A program made the position numbers and the translations under genes. Below are positions 43,880-53,113 of a stretch of 64,000 nt of DNA, piece by piece. Where the stretch lies: assembly GCA_963734365.1 (NCBI GenBank), contig CAVTGV010000007.1, forward strand, positions 124,001 to 188,000, read 5' to 3'. This stretch comes from JACVRW01 sp963734365 (GTDB taxonomy: Bacteria > Actinomycetota > Thermoleophilia > Solirubrobacterales > Thermoleophilaceae). How positions within the stretch are numbered: the stretch's first letter is position 1; each line of letters starts with the position of its first letter. The notes under the pieces were generated by a model. The model had not been told where the DNA came from and made no database searches. It worked only from the letters and a program-made list of their open reading frames with translations.

Positions 43880-45121
43880 ATGGCAACGCCCGCCGGCCAC
43901 CACGACGTTCTCGGCGACCTCATGCGCGGCTCGCTCGACCACTGCGTCAAGTGCACGATCTGCGAGACCTACTGCCCGGTCTCGAACGTAACGCCGCTGT
44001 TCCCCGGGCCGAAGTACGCGGGACCCCAGTCCGAGCGCTTCCGCATCGACGACGAGCCCTCGCCCGACGCGTCGGTGGACTACTGCTCGGGCTGCGGGAT
44101 CTGCACCCAGGTGTGCCCCCAGGGCGTGCACATCGCGGAGATCAACAGCCAGGCGCGCGCGCAGCTGAAGGAGACGCAGGGAGTGAAGCTGCGCGACCGC
44201 GTGCTCGCCCGGCCCACCCTCGCCGGGCGGTTGGGCACGCCCGTGGCGCCCCTGGCCAATTGGACCCTCGCCAACCGGCTGGTTCGGCTGGCCGTGGAGA
44301 AGACGATCGGGATCCACCACCGGGCGCCCGTGCCGCGCTTCGCCGGACGCACCTTCCAGCGCTGGGCCCGCAACCACACCGTCCCGGCGAACACACGGCG
44401 CGTGGCCTTTTTCCACGGCTGCGGGACCAACTACTACGAGCCGGGTCTCGGCGAGATGACTGTCGCCCTCCTGGAGCACAACGGGATCTCCGTCGAGGTG
44501 CCCAAGAAGCAGGACTGCTGCGGCCTGCCGCTTCAGTCCAACGGGCTGTTCGACGACGCCCGCGGCTATGTCCACCGGCTGGCCGCTCGCCTGGCTCCCT
44601 ATGCCCGCGAGGGCATCGACATCGTCGGCACGTCCACGAGCTGCACCCTGATGCTCAAGCGTGAGGCGCTCGAGATCCTCGGCATGAGCGACGACCCGGA
44701 CCTGCAGGTGGTGTCCGGACGGGTGTTCGACATCTGCGAGTACCTGCTCGCGATGCACGAGCGGGGAGAGCTCAAGACCGACTTCAAGCCGATCTCGGAA
44801 ACGGTCACCTACCACGCTCCATGCCAGCAGCAGGGCCATGGTGTCGGCAAGCCCGCCATGGATCTGCTCGAGCTGATTCCGGAGCTGCGGACGGTCGAGT
44901 CGACCGCCTCCTGCTGCGGGGTCGCCGGCACGTACGGGCTCAAGAGCGAGAAGTACGACATCGCCCAGAAGGTCGGCGCGGGGCTCTTCGCGGAGGTCGC
45001 GGAGAACGGCTCCGACGAGACCGTCTGTGACTCCGAGACCTGCCGCTGGCAGATCTCGTCCGCAACCGGCGTGCGCTCGGTGCACCCGGTCGAGATGCTC
45101 CACCGGGCGTCGGGCTTGTAG
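43880..45121 (+). CDS. glpC: glycerol-3-phosphate dehydrogenase, anaerobic-type subunit C
   Basis: The 413-residue iron-sulphur protein has two ferredoxin clusters (CVKCTICETYC and CSGCGICTQVC, with trailing CP) and two cysteine-rich CCG-type domains (CCGLPLQSNGLF and CCGVAGTYGLKSEK). These link the flavin subunits to membrane quinones. HGCGTNYYEPGLGE marks the first CCG domain. It completes glpABC, which in a probably aerobic actinobacterium may work with menaquinone under low oxygen. Confidence 0.92.
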   Translation: MATPAGHHDVLGDLMRGSLDHCVKCTICETYCPVSNVTPLFPGPKYAGPQSERFRIDDEPSPDASVDYCSGCGICTQVCPQGVHIAEINSQARAQLKETQGVKLRDRVLARPTLAGRLGTPVAPLANWTLANRLVRLAVEKTIGIHHRAPVPRFAGRTFQRWARNHTVPANTRRVAFFHGCGTNYYEPGLGEMTVALLEHNGISVEVPKKQDCCGLPLQSNGLFDDARGYVHRLAARLAPYAREGIDIVGTSTSCTLMLKREALEILGMSDDPDLQVVSGRVFDICEYLLAMHERGELKTDFKPISETVTYHAPCQQQGHGVGKPAMDLLELIPELRTVESTASCCGVAGTYGLKSEKYDIAQKVGAGLFAEVAENGSDETVCDSETCRWQISSATGVRSVHPVEMLHRASGL

Positions 45122-45135
45122 ACGGGCGATCCCCC

Positions 45136-47632
45136 GTGGTCGGCCTCGTCATCGTCTCCCACAGCGCCGCACTGGCCGAGGGCGTGTCGGAGCTGGCCCG
45201 GGAGATGGGTGGCGGCAAGGTGGCGATCGAGCCCGCGGGCGGGATGGAGGACGGCGCGATCGGAACCGACGTCGAGCGCGTACGCGCGGCGGTGGAGAAG
45301 GTCCGCTCGCCCGACGGCGTGTTGATCCTCATGGACCTCGGCAGCGCGCTGATGAGCGCCGAGATGGCGACGGAGATGGCCGAGCCGGACGGCGGGCCGA
45401 TCCGCCTGTCGGAGGCTCCGCTGGTGGAGGGTGCGGTGGCCGCGGCGGCGCTGGCCGGAGCCGGGGCGGCGCTCGACGAGGTGGCCCGCGAGGCGCGCGG
45501 CGCGCTGCGCATGAAGTCCGAGCAGCTCGAGGTCGAGGAGGACGACGCCGCGGAGCCCGCGAGCGCCGACGACGACGGCACCGGTCACGACCTGCGCCTG
45601 CGCGTGCACAACCGGCTCGGGCTGCACGCCCGGCCGGCCGCGCGCTTCGTGAGCGCCGTCGGCGGCCTCGACGCCAACGTGCAGGTCTCCAACGTCACCC
45701 GCTCCAAGGGTCCGGCGGACGGCCGCAGCCTGGTCGGCCTCGCCACGCTGGCCGTCGCCCAGGGCGATGAGATCCTCGTCCACGCGAGCGGGTCGCAGGG
45801 GGAGCAGGCGCTAGAGGCCCTGCGCGCCCTCGCGGAGGAGAACTTCGGCGACGCCGAGGAGGACGGTGCCGCGCCGGCGCCCGAGCCGGAGGAGTCCGAG
45901 CCGCAGGAGCCGGACAGCCCGGACGAGGTCGCTGCCGGCTCCAGGCTGAGCGGCGTGGCCGCCTCACCGGGCATCGCCATCGGACCCGCCCGCCGGCTGC
46001 AGGTGCGGGCGCCGGTCGTAGAGGACGACGAGCCGGCGGGCAGCCCGGAGCAGGAGCGCGCGCGGCTGGACGAGGCCCGCGCCGCCGCCCGCGAAGAGCT
46101 CGAGCAGACGCACGCCGAGGTCCTGGCCCGCGCCGGCGCCGAGGCGGCCGACATCTTCAGCGCCCACGCCGTGCTGCTGGACGACGCCGCTATCACCGAC
46201 CCCGCGCAGCGGCTGATCGAGGACGGCGCCGGGGCCGCGCGGGCGTGGCAGAGCGCGAGCGAGGAGGCGGCCGCGGCGTTCCGGGCGCTCGACGATCCCT
46301 ACCTGCAGGAGCGAGCGGTGGACGTGGAGGATGTGGCCCGGCGGGTGCTGAGCCAGCTCGGCTCCGCGCCGCAAGCGGCCGCACTGGAGGGTCCGGGCAT
46401 CGTCGTGGCCGGCGAGCTCACACCGGGCGAGGCCGCGGGTCTCGACAGCGACGACGCCTGGGCGATAGCCACGGCTCGCGGCGGCGCCACCGCGCACGCG
46501 GCCATCCTTGCGCGAGCCCTCGGGATTCCCGCCGTGGTCGGCCTGGGCGATGCCCTGCTGCAGATCCCCGAGGGCACGCAGCTGGTTCTCGACGGCGAGG
46601 CGGGCGTGATCGACGTCGATCCCGGGGAGGAGGCGGTCGCCGAGCGGCGGGCGTCGCAGGAGGCCGCCGAAGAAGAGCGCCGCGCACTCGAGGCCCGCGC
46701 CGCGGAGCCTGGCGCCCTCGGGGACGGGCGGCGAGTGGAGGTGTTCGCGAACATCGGCAGCGCCGCCGAGGCCGCCCGCGCCGTAGAGCAGGGCGCGGAG
46801 GGCGTGGGCCTGCTGCGCACCGAGTTCCTGTTCCTCGACCGGGCGACCCCGCCGGACGAGGACGAGCAGGTGGCCGTGCTCACCGAGATCGCCCGCGCCC
46901 TGGACGGGCGCCCCGTGGTGGTGCGCACCCTCGACGCGGGCGCGGACAAGCCGCTTGCCTTCCTGCGCCAGGAGCCGGAGGACAACCCGTTCCTGGGCCG
47001 GCGGGGGATCAGGCTGTCGCTGGCCCAACCGGACCTCTTCCGGACTCAGCTGCGCGCCATCCTGCGCGTGGCCGAAGACCATCCGCTTGAAGGTGATGTT
47101 CCCGATGGTGGCCACGCTGGACGAGCTGCGCAGCGCTCGCGAGCTGCTCGACGAGGCGCGCTCCGCCCTCGACAGCCGGGCCGAGCTCGAGCTGGGCGTG
47201 ATGGTCGAGGTGCCGGCGCTCGCTCTCCAGGCGGAGCAGTTCGCCCCCGAGGTGGACTTCTTCTCGGTGGGCACCAACGATCTCGCCCAGTACACGATGG
47301 CGGCGGAGCGGGGCAACGCGGCGCTCGCCGGCCTGCTCGACGAGTCCCTGTCCCCGGTGCTGGCCCTCATCGCCGAGGTGGTCGGCGCCGCGGAGGCCCA
47401 CGGGCGCTGGGTGGGGGTGTGCGGCGAGCTGGCCGGGAGGCCGGACGCCGCAGTGCTGCTGGCGGGGCTGGGCGTGCGGGAGCTCAGCATGGCGGCGAGC
47501 CGGATCCCGGCCGTCAAGGCGGCGCTGCGCGAAAGCGACACGGAGACCGCCGCGGCCGCCGCCAGGCAGGCGCTGCCGGCAGGGCGAGCGCCGGTAGAGT
47601 CCGCGCGCGCCTCGTGGCAACGCCCTTCGTGA
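45136..47632 (+). CDS. DhaM-HPr-enzyme I fusion phosphotransferase (apparent frameshift near 47089)
   Basis: One gene encodes a phosphorelay of about 830 residues. It has an EIIA-Man-type DhaM domain (VGLVIVSHSAALAEGV, His9; GVLILMDLGSALMSAEMA), an HPr domain (NRLGLHARPAARFV, His164) and full enzyme I (ATARGGATAHAAILARALGIPAVVG, His454; GVGLLRTEFLFLDR; NPFLGRRGIR; FFSVGTNDLAQYTMAAERGN; GVCGELAG). E. coli DhaM has only part of EI; here the PEP-binding half is present too. The frame slips by one base near 47089-47092 (PLE against PLKVMFPMVATLDEL). Without the correction the frame runs into pgsA. It would rephosphorylate ADP on DhaL using PEP. Confidence 0.87.
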
Positions 47633-48204
47633 CCGGGAGCAGGATCCGCTCGGCCCGCGTGATCGCCGCGGGCTCGGCGGTGCGCATCCTGCTTACCCCG
47701 GTGGTGATGTGGCTGGTGCTCGAGGGCGAGGGCGACTCGGCCGAGCTCGCTGCGGTCGTGCTGTTCTGCGTGGCGGCGGCCACCGACTGGGTGGACGGAC
47801 GCCTGGCGCGGCGCTGGGGGGTCACGAGCAAGCTCGGCTCCTTCCTCGACACCACCGCCGACAAGCTGCTCGTGTCGGGCGTGCTGATCGCGCTGCTGGC
47901 GGCCGGCCGTGTGTCCACCTGGATCGTCGCGGTGATCATCGGCCGCGAGCTGGTGGTGATGGGGTTACGCGGAGTGGTGGCCTCGGAGGGCGAGGTGATG
48001 GCGCCGTCGATGCTCGGCAAGCTCAAGACGAGCATCCAGTTCCTGGCCATCGCCCTCGCGATCTTCCGGCCGGGCGAACGGATCCTCGGCCTGTACCTGG
48101 ACGAGTGGGCCATGCTGGCCGCCGCTGCCATCACGGTGGCGTCGGCGGCCGACTACCTCGTGCGCGTGCTTCCCGCCGTCGCGCGCGAGGACCGCGGCAC
48201 GTGA
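47614..48204 (+). CDS. pgsA: CDP-alcohol phosphatidyltransferase (PgsA-like)
   Basis: The 196-residue membrane protein has the family motif D-G-x2-A-R-x8-G-x3-D-x3-D in DWVDGRLARRWGVTSKLGSFLDTTADK, followed by helices and VIIGRELVVMGLRGVVASEGEVMAPSMLGKLKT, typical of phosphatidylglycerophosphate synthase. It joins CDP-diacylglycerol to glycerol-3-phosphate. The GTG lies inside the end of the preceding gene (19-base overlap after frameshift correction), and its stop overlaps the next GTG. Its substrate comes from the glycerol genes just upstream. Confidence 0.9.
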   Translation: MATPFVTGSRIRSARVIAAGSAVRILLTPVVMWLVLEGEGDSAELAAVVLFCVAAATDWVDGRLARRWGVTSKLGSFLDTTADKLLVSGVLIALLAAGRVSTWIVAVIIGRELVVMGLRGVVASEGEVMAPSMLGKLKTSIQFLAIALAIFRPGERILGLYLDEWAMLAAAAITVASAADYLVRVLPAVAREDRGT

Positions 48205-49187
48205 CCCGCGTCTTCCTCACGGGCGGCAGCGGCCTGATCGGCGGCGCACTCGCCACCCGGCTGCTCGAGGACGGTCACGAGGTGGTGGCGCTTGCGCGCT
48301 CCGACTCCTCCGAGCGCGCCCTTTCCGCGAAGGGGGCTCGGGTGGTGCGAGGCGACACGCTCGACGAGGACGCTCTCGCGTCGGGAATGGCCGGCTGCGC
48401 GCTCGTCTACCACGTGGCCGGCGTGAACACGATGTGCCCCACCGATCCCGGGCTCCTGTTCCACGTGAACGTGCGCGGGGCCGAGGCGGCGGTACGGGCG
48501 GCCGCCCGCGCCGAGGTGCCGAGGGTGGTGCTCACATCCTCGGCCGCGTCGCTCGGCGAGGCCGCCGGCACCGTGGGCAACGAGGACTCCCCGCACCGGG
48601 GGAGCTACCTGTCGGTGTACGAGCGCTCCAAGCACGAGGGCGAGATCGCCGCCATGGCCGCCGCCCGCCGCGCCGGAGTGGAGCTGGTGTCCATCAATCC
48701 GTCGTCGGTCCAGGGGCCGGGCCGCGTGGGCGGCACCGGCCGGATCATGATCGCCTACCTCAACGGGCGCCTGCGGGCGTTCGTGGACACGAACATCAGC
48801 ATCGTCGACATCGCCGATTGCGTGGAGGGGCACCTGCTCGGCGCCGAGCGCGGCGTGCCGGGCGAGCGCTACGTGCTGAACGGGGTCACGATGAGCTCGC
48901 GGGAAGCACTCGAGGTGGTGGGCGACCTCTCCGGGGTCAGGCGCAGGGTGCGCTTCCTGCCGGCCAGCGCGGCGTCGGTGGCCGGCGGCGTGATCGGCGC
49001 GGCGTTCCGCGTGCGCGGCAAGCACCCGCCCGTATGCCGCGAGATGGTGCGCACGCTCCTGCACGGTCACCGCTACGACGGGTCGCGGGCAGAGCGCGAG
49101 CTCGGGCTGAGCTACACGCCGGTGCAGGAGACGTTCGCGCGCACCATCGAATGGGCGCGCAGCGAGGGGCTCGTCGACGGCCGCTGA
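48201..49187 (+). CDS. NAD-dependent epimerase/dehydratase-family (extended SDR) protein
   Basis: The 328-residue protein has VFLTGGSGLIGGALATRLLEDGHEVVALAR (GxxGxxG), VYHVAGVNTMCP, VVLTSSAASLGEA, the catalytic-type YLSVYERSKHEGE (YxxxK in an altered spacing) and INPSSVQGPGRVGGTGRI. It resembles dihydroflavonol-reductase/3-beta-HSD-like extended SDRs. Substrate is unknown. GTGA overlap with pgsA shows one operon. Confidence 0.85.
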   Translation: MTRVFLTGGSGLIGGALATRLLEDGHEVVALARSDSSERALSAKGARVVRGDTLDEDALASGMAGCALVYHVAGVNTMCPTDPGLLFHVNVRGAEAAVRAAARAEVPRVVLTSSAASLGEAAGTVGNEDSPHRGSYLSVYERSKHEGEIAAMAAARRAGVELVSINPSSVQGPGRVGGTGRIMIAYLNGRLRAFVDTNISIVDIADCVEGHLLGAERGVPGERYVLNGVTMSSREALEVVGDLSGVRRRVRFLPASAASVAGGVIGAAFRVRGKHPPVCREMVRTLLHGHRYDGSRAERELGLSYTPVQETFARTIEWARSEGLVDGR

Positions 49188-49219
49188 GTACCAGCACTCG
49201 GCACGGGTAGCAAGGGAGC

Positions 49220-49462
49220 ATGGACGACAAGAACAAGCCAGCCCGCCCAGAGCAGGAAGACAGCTTCGAGAAGGGCCACGAGGAAAAGCCCGACTCGCCG
49301 GATGAGGATCTCGAACCGGACTTCGCTCGCGGCGAGCGTCAGGGCGAGCCCGGCGAGCCGGGCCGCTTCAGCGAGGGCATCGAGTCCAATCCCGACTCGC
49401 CCGAGAAGAAGGTCGAGCGGCGTTTCAGCGAGGGCATCGAGCGCAGTCCCGACAGCAAGTAA
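49220..49462 (+). CDS. small acidic repeat protein, unknown function
   Basis: The 80-residue product is disordered and charged. It repeats FSEGIE-(S/R)-(N/S)-PDS twice near the end (RFSEGIESNPDSPEKK, RFSEGIERSPDSK) after a related KPDSPDEDLEPDF. There is no Cys and no hydrophobic core. An AAGGGAG ribosome site precedes the ATG. Similar short acidic proteins are common in actinobacteria; the role is unknown. Confidence 0.55.
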   Translation: MDDKNKPARPEQEDSFEKGHEEKPDSPDEDLEPDFARGERQGEPGEPGRFSEGIESNPDSPEKKVERRFSEGIERSPDSK

Positions 49463-49518
49463 CGCACGGCCCCTCCGCGAGACGGTATCTTCGCCGGGAT
49501 CCCGACGAAGGAGGAGCG

Positions 49519-50001
49519 GTGGCTGCCCTGTGCCGTTCGTACGTCTCGCATGTCGAGGCGCTGGAGGCCGTGAACTCAGTGCTCGGTTCAGGCGTGCCAG
49601 GTGAGGACCTGTTGGTTCTCTCCGGTTCGCCCGTTCGGGATGCTCACCGCGAGCAGGTCGGAGAGTTCGGCGGCACCACGGAGCCGGGTGCTCCGGTAGG
49701 CGAGTTCGCGGGCGGGGCCGTGCCGCAGGGCACCTCGACCGGCGATTTCGCGAGTGAAGGCGCCCACCGCGGCGGGAGCTTCGCCGACACCGACCGCGAG
49801 GTCATTACTAGCTACCCGGACGGCGTGGAGCAGATGCACGTCACCGGACACCGGCGCATCACACGCCTCCTGACGGATCTGGGCCTGGACGCGGCGACGG
49901 CCAAGCGGGACCTGGAGACGTTGCACCAGGGCGCAGTGCTCGTGGTGGTGGAGGTCGACGATGAGGGTGTGGACCGGGTGCTTGCTCTGCTGGAGCGCTG
50001 A
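49519..50001 (+). CDS. stress-protein-like (general stress 17M/YflT type) protein
   Basis: The 160-residue product has a beta-alpha start (SYVSHVEALEAVNSVLGSGVPGEDLLVLSG), a Gly-rich central linker (GEFGGTTEPGAPVGEFAGGAVPQG), and an end (HVTGHRRITRLLTDLGLDAATAKRDLETLHQGAVLVVVEVDD). The start and end resemble the duplicated ferredoxin-like halves of general stress protein 17M. The family call is tentative. AAGGAGGAG precedes the GTG start. The 3' end is overlapped by the patatin-like gene on the other strand. Confidence 0.55.
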   Translation: MAALCRSYVSHVEALEAVNSVLGSGVPGEDLLVLSGSPVRDAHREQVGEFGGTTEPGAPVGEFAGGAVPQGTSTGDFASEGAHRGGSFADTDREVITSYPDGVEQMHVTGHRRITRLLTDLGLDAATAKRDLETLHQGAVLVVVEVDDEGVDRVLALLER

Positions 50002-50971
50002 GCGCCGGTTCCAGTCCGTTCAGGACAACTCGTTCCGCGTCGGCCGCGGCCCGCGCCAGAAGCGGCGCGCGCCGCTCCAGCTGTCCCACCACCGGCGTAC
50101 CGGCGGGCGGCCGCAATCCCAGCACGTGGGGCGGGCCGGCGCCGGGCGTGCGTGAGCGCCGGGCGATGTCGTCCACGATCCGTTCGTACCACGGCAGGCG
50201 CTCGCGATAGAGGGGCACGAGCGCCGGATTGAGCCGGCGGAGCTGGCGCTCGATCAAGCGGTCCGCGATCCGCGACACGCTCTTGCGCGGCACGCCCTGC
50301 GGTCGTGTCTGCAGCACCAGCACATGTGTGGCCCCCGCGGCCAGCGCCTCCGTGACGGGGATCGCCGCGCCCAGCCCGCCGTCGATGTAGCGCCGGCCGC
50401 CGATCTCCACCGGCGGACCGCCGGCCCAGGGCGTGCGACTCGACGCCAGGAGCGCATCCCACAGCTCGCGCTTCGTGCGCATCCCGGACAGGGCGGCGGG
50501 CCGGGCGGTTTCGACGTCGACCGCGATGCAGTGCAGCGCGATCGGGCTCTCCAGCACGCGCTCGTGCCGAGCGGCGTCGACATCCGCCGAGGCGTAGTCG
50601 AGGGCATATTCGACGTCGATCACGGGTCTGCCCACGAGCACGCGCGCCGGGTTCACGAACGAGCGCGAGGCCATCGGGCCGGAGTAGGTGGCCGGTCCAT
50701 GGCTGGCTACGCCGGCGATCAGGCCCGCGCCATTGAAGGCCCCGGCCGAGGCGCCGACCACCACATCGAAGCACCTGGTCAGGCCGAGGCGTTCGAGCGC
50801 CGCCGTCATACCCGCCGAGACCACACCACGCATGCCGCCCCCTTCGATCACCAGCGCAAGGCGATGAGCGTCGTCGCGCACCCCGGGCGTCGAGCCGTTC
50901 CGGGCGCGGTCGGCCAGGACGCTCAACACCGGATGGGGGGTATCGGGACGGCTGATGGCGTCGACTTCCAT
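49859..50971 (-). CDS. patatin-like phospholipase
   Basis: The 370-residue product has the patatin set: oxyanion loop VIEGGGMRGVVSAGMTAALE, nucleophile GASAGAFNGAGLIAGV, and dyad Asp in RYIDGGLGAAIPV. MRTKRELWDALLASSRTPW fits the bacterial subgroup related to YjjU/RssA-like lipases. It hydrolyses acyl esters of lipids. I chose the ATG of MEVDAISRPD; a longer frame enters the divergent flavoprotein gene. The last 60 residues are Pro/Arg-rich and lie antisense to the neighbour, so the native stop may have been lost. Confidence 0.82.
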   Translation of the reverse strand: MEVDAISRPDTPHPVLSVLADRARNGSTPGVRDDAHRLALVIEGGGMRGVVSAGMTAALERLGLTRCFDVVVGASAGAFNGAGLIAGVASHGPATYSGPMASRSFVNPARVLVGRPVIDVEYALDYASADVDAARHERVLESPIALHCIAVDVETARPAALSGMRTKRELWDALLASSRTPWAGGPPVEIGGRRYIDGGLGAAIPVTEALAAGATHVLVLQTRPQGVPRKSVSRIADRLIERQLRRLNPALVPLYRERLPWYERIVDDIARRSRTPGAGPPHVLGLRPPAGTPVVGQLERRAPLLARAAADAERVVLNGLEPALSAPAEQAPGPHPHRRPPPPRALRPGATSPGPAWPSPRPGPDPSGGV

Positions 50972-50993
50972 GCCGCGCGTATGGTTACCACGG

Positions 50994-52751
50994 ATGAAGT
51001 GGTGGGGTTGGGGAGATGAGGGCGTTTCGTTCTCGCATCGGGATAAGCCGGCCCTGGGCCCGTTCATCCGGCGCCATCTCGAGATCGACGTCGAGCGCCC
51101 GGCCGCCCGGCCCGTGCCCTTCGAGCAGCTCAGCGTTCCCGAACCGTCGCTTCCGGCGGATCTGCGGGCGGAGCTGGAACAAGCCGCGGGGAGCGACCGC
51201 GTCTCGACCGATCCCCTCGATCGAGTCGTCCACGCGCGCGGCAAGAGCCTGCGTGATCTGGTGCGCCACCGCGGCGGCGACGTCGGCCGGGTCCCGGACG
51301 CGGTGGTCCGGCCGGAGGACGAGGATGCCGTGGCCGCGGTGCTGCAGGCGGGCATGGACGCCGACGCCGTTCTCATCCCCTTCGGCGGGGGCACGAACAT
51401 CTCGGGCAGCCTCGAGGCTCCGCCGGGCGAGTCGCGCCCCGTCATCTCCGTCGACCTGAGCCGGCTCAACCGCCTGCTGGAGATCGACGACGACTCGCGC
51501 CTGGCGCGGGTCCAGACCGGCGTGCTGGGCCCGCACCTGGAGGAGCAGCTGAACGAGCGCGGCTGGACCCTCGGCCACTTCCCGGACAGCTTCAGCTACT
51601 CCACGCTCGGTGGGTGGGTGGCCACCCGCTCGTCGGGCATGCAGTCCGACCGTTACGGCGACGTGGCCGACCTGACTCGCGCCGTCCGGGTGGCCACTCC
51701 GGCAGGGATGCTGGTGACCCGGCCGGTGCCGAGCACTTCGACCGGACCCAGTGTGCGCGAGATGGTGCTGGGCAGCGAGGGTCGGCTGGGGATCATCACC
51801 GAGGCCACGGTGCACGTGCACCGCCTACCCGAAGAGCGCAAGATCCTCGGCTACCTGTTCCCGTCGTGGGCGGAGGGCCTGGCCGCCATGCGCGAGATCG
51901 CCGCCGGTGAGGCTTCGCCGTCGGTGACCCGTGTCTCCGACGCCTACGAGACGCAGTTCTCGTTCTCCACCAAGACCCGCGACTCGCTCGTCGACAAGCT
52001 CAAGTCCAAGGCCCTCTCAGTGTTCCTCGAGCGGCGGCGCAACTTCGATCTGGAGGCCATGTGCCTCGCGTTCATCGGCTACGAGGGCACCAAGCGTCAC
52101 GTGGACGCCCAGCGCAAGCTCGTCGGGAAGACGGTCAGTCGCCACGGGGGGCTGTGCATCGGTACCGGCCCGGGCGCGCTGTACGACCAGAAGAAGTTCG
52201 ACACGCCCTACATCCGCGACTACCTGCTCGACCGCGGCTCGCTGGCCGACGTCTCCGAGACGTCCGCGCCCTGGAGCGGCCTGCCCGGCCTCTACGACAA
52301 CGTGATGGCCGCGGCCCGCGGAGCGTTCGGCGACCTCGGTGTGCCCGGCTACATCATGTGCCACCTGTCGCACTCGTACCACTCGGGTGCCTGCCTGTAC
52401 TTCACCTTCGCCTTCAAGCCCTCGGCGGGCGGTGACCCGCTCGAACAGTACGACGTGGTCAAGTCGGCGATCCAGCAGACCTTCATCGACTCGGGGGCCA
52501 CGCTCTCGCACCACCACGCCGTCGGCACCGAGCACTCGCAATGGCTCGAGGAGGACATCTCGGCCCCGGGCGTCCAGATGGTGCGGGCTCTCTTCGACGG
52601 GATGGACCCCGGGGAGAACCTCAACCCGGGCAAGATCGTGGGTCAGAGCGCGACGATCGCGTCCACCTCCACGTCGGCGCCCTTGGGCAGCGCGGCCACG
52701 CCGATCGCCACGCGGGCCGGTGGGTCGTCGCCGCCGAAGAACGATCCGTAG
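50994..52751 (+). CDS. FAD-binding oxidoreductase, alkyldihydroxyacetonephosphate synthase-like
   Basis: The 585-residue flavoprotein has an N-terminal MKWWGWGDEGVSF, the FAD-binding PCMH domain (VLIPFGGGTNISGSLE, GHFPDSFSYSTLGGWVATRSSGMQSDRYGDVADL, VLGSEGRLGIITEATV) and a C-terminal FAD-oxidase domain with CHLSHSYHSGACLYFTF and SGATLSHHHAVGTEH, ending LNPGKIVG. The STLGGWVATRSSGMQSDRYG and His-rich HHH blocks match AGPS, which makes ether lipid precursors from acyl-DHAP. Bacterial relatives may act on other substrates. The last 35 or so residues overlap ridA antisense. It is divergent from the patatin gene (22-base gap). Confidence 0.83.
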   Translation: MKWWGWGDEGVSFSHRDKPALGPFIRRHLEIDVERPAARPVPFEQLSVPEPSLPADLRAELEQAAGSDRVSTDPLDRVVHARGKSLRDLVRHRGGDVGRVPDAVVRPEDEDAVAAVLQAGMDADAVLIPFGGGTNISGSLEAPPGESRPVISVDLSRLNRLLEIDDDSRLARVQTGVLGPHLEEQLNERGWTLGHFPDSFSYSTLGGWVATRSSGMQSDRYGDVADLTRAVRVATPAGMLVTRPVPSTSTGPSVREMVLGSEGRLGIITEATVHVHRLPEERKILGYLFPSWAEGLAAMREIAAGEASPSVTRVSDAYETQFSFSTKTRDSLVDKLKSKALSVFLERRRNFDLEAMCLAFIGYEGTKRHVDAQRKLVGKTVSRHGGLCIGTGPGALYDQKKFDTPYIRDYLLDRGSLADVSETSAPWSGLPGLYDNVMAAARGAFGDLGVPGYIMCHLSHSYHSGACLYFTFAFKPSAGGDPLEQYDVVKSAIQQTFIDSGATLSHHHAVGTEHSQWLEEDISAPGVQMVRALFDGMDPGENLNPGKIVGQSATIASTSTSAPLGSAATPIATRAGGSSPPKNDP

Positions 52752-53029
52752 ACCTCGTTCACGCGCGCGAAGTCGCCCATGTCGGTGAGGTAGACGGTGC
52801 AGCGCACGGCCTGGGCGAGGGACGTGCCCGCGGCCTCGCACACCGCCGCCAGGTTCTCCAGGCAGCGCTGCGCCTGTCCCTCCACGTCGCTCTTGACGAT
52901 CTCTCCGGTGGAGGGATCGAGCGGTATCTGCCCCGAGCAGAACAGGAGCGACCCCGTGCGGATCGCCTGGCTGTAGGGGCCGATCGCCTCGGGGGCGTCG
53001 TCGGTGGATACCGGCATGCGAAGGGCCAT
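52643..53029 (-). CDS. RidA-family reactive intermediate deaminase
   Basis: The 128-residue protein has the YjgF/YER057c/UK114 pattern: PEAIGPYSQAIRTGSLLFCSGQIPLDPSTGEIV, RCLENLAAVCEAAGTSLAQAVRCTVYLTDM, FARVNEVYGSFFGGDDPPARVAIGVAALPKGADVEVDAIVAL. The Arg in PPARVAIGV binds imine carboxylates. RidA hydrolyses reactive enamines or imines released by PLP enzymes to ketoacids and ammonia. It overlaps the tail of the AGPS-like gene by 109 bases. Confidence 0.93.
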   Translation of the reverse strand: MALRMPVSTDDAPEAIGPYSQAIRTGSLLFCSGQIPLDPSTGEIVKSDVEGQAQRCLENLAAVCEAAGTSLAQAVRCTVYLTDMGDFARVNEVYGSFFGGDDPPARVAIGVAALPKGADVEVDAIVAL

Positions 53030-53113
53030 CGAGGCTCCTCTGGTCGGGTGCGGGGCGCCAGCCTAGTGTCGCGAGCCGCGTGGTGAGGCTCCAAACCGGG
53101 TAGGGCCGCTCTG

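Noticed and set aside
45136..48204. A natural fusion of the PTS protein with PgsA in one 1022-residue frame
   Set aside because: After 47089 the frame gives Arg/Gly/Ala-rich nonsense until pgsA, while the enzyme I C-terminus is fully conserved one base over. The join is an accident of the frameshift.
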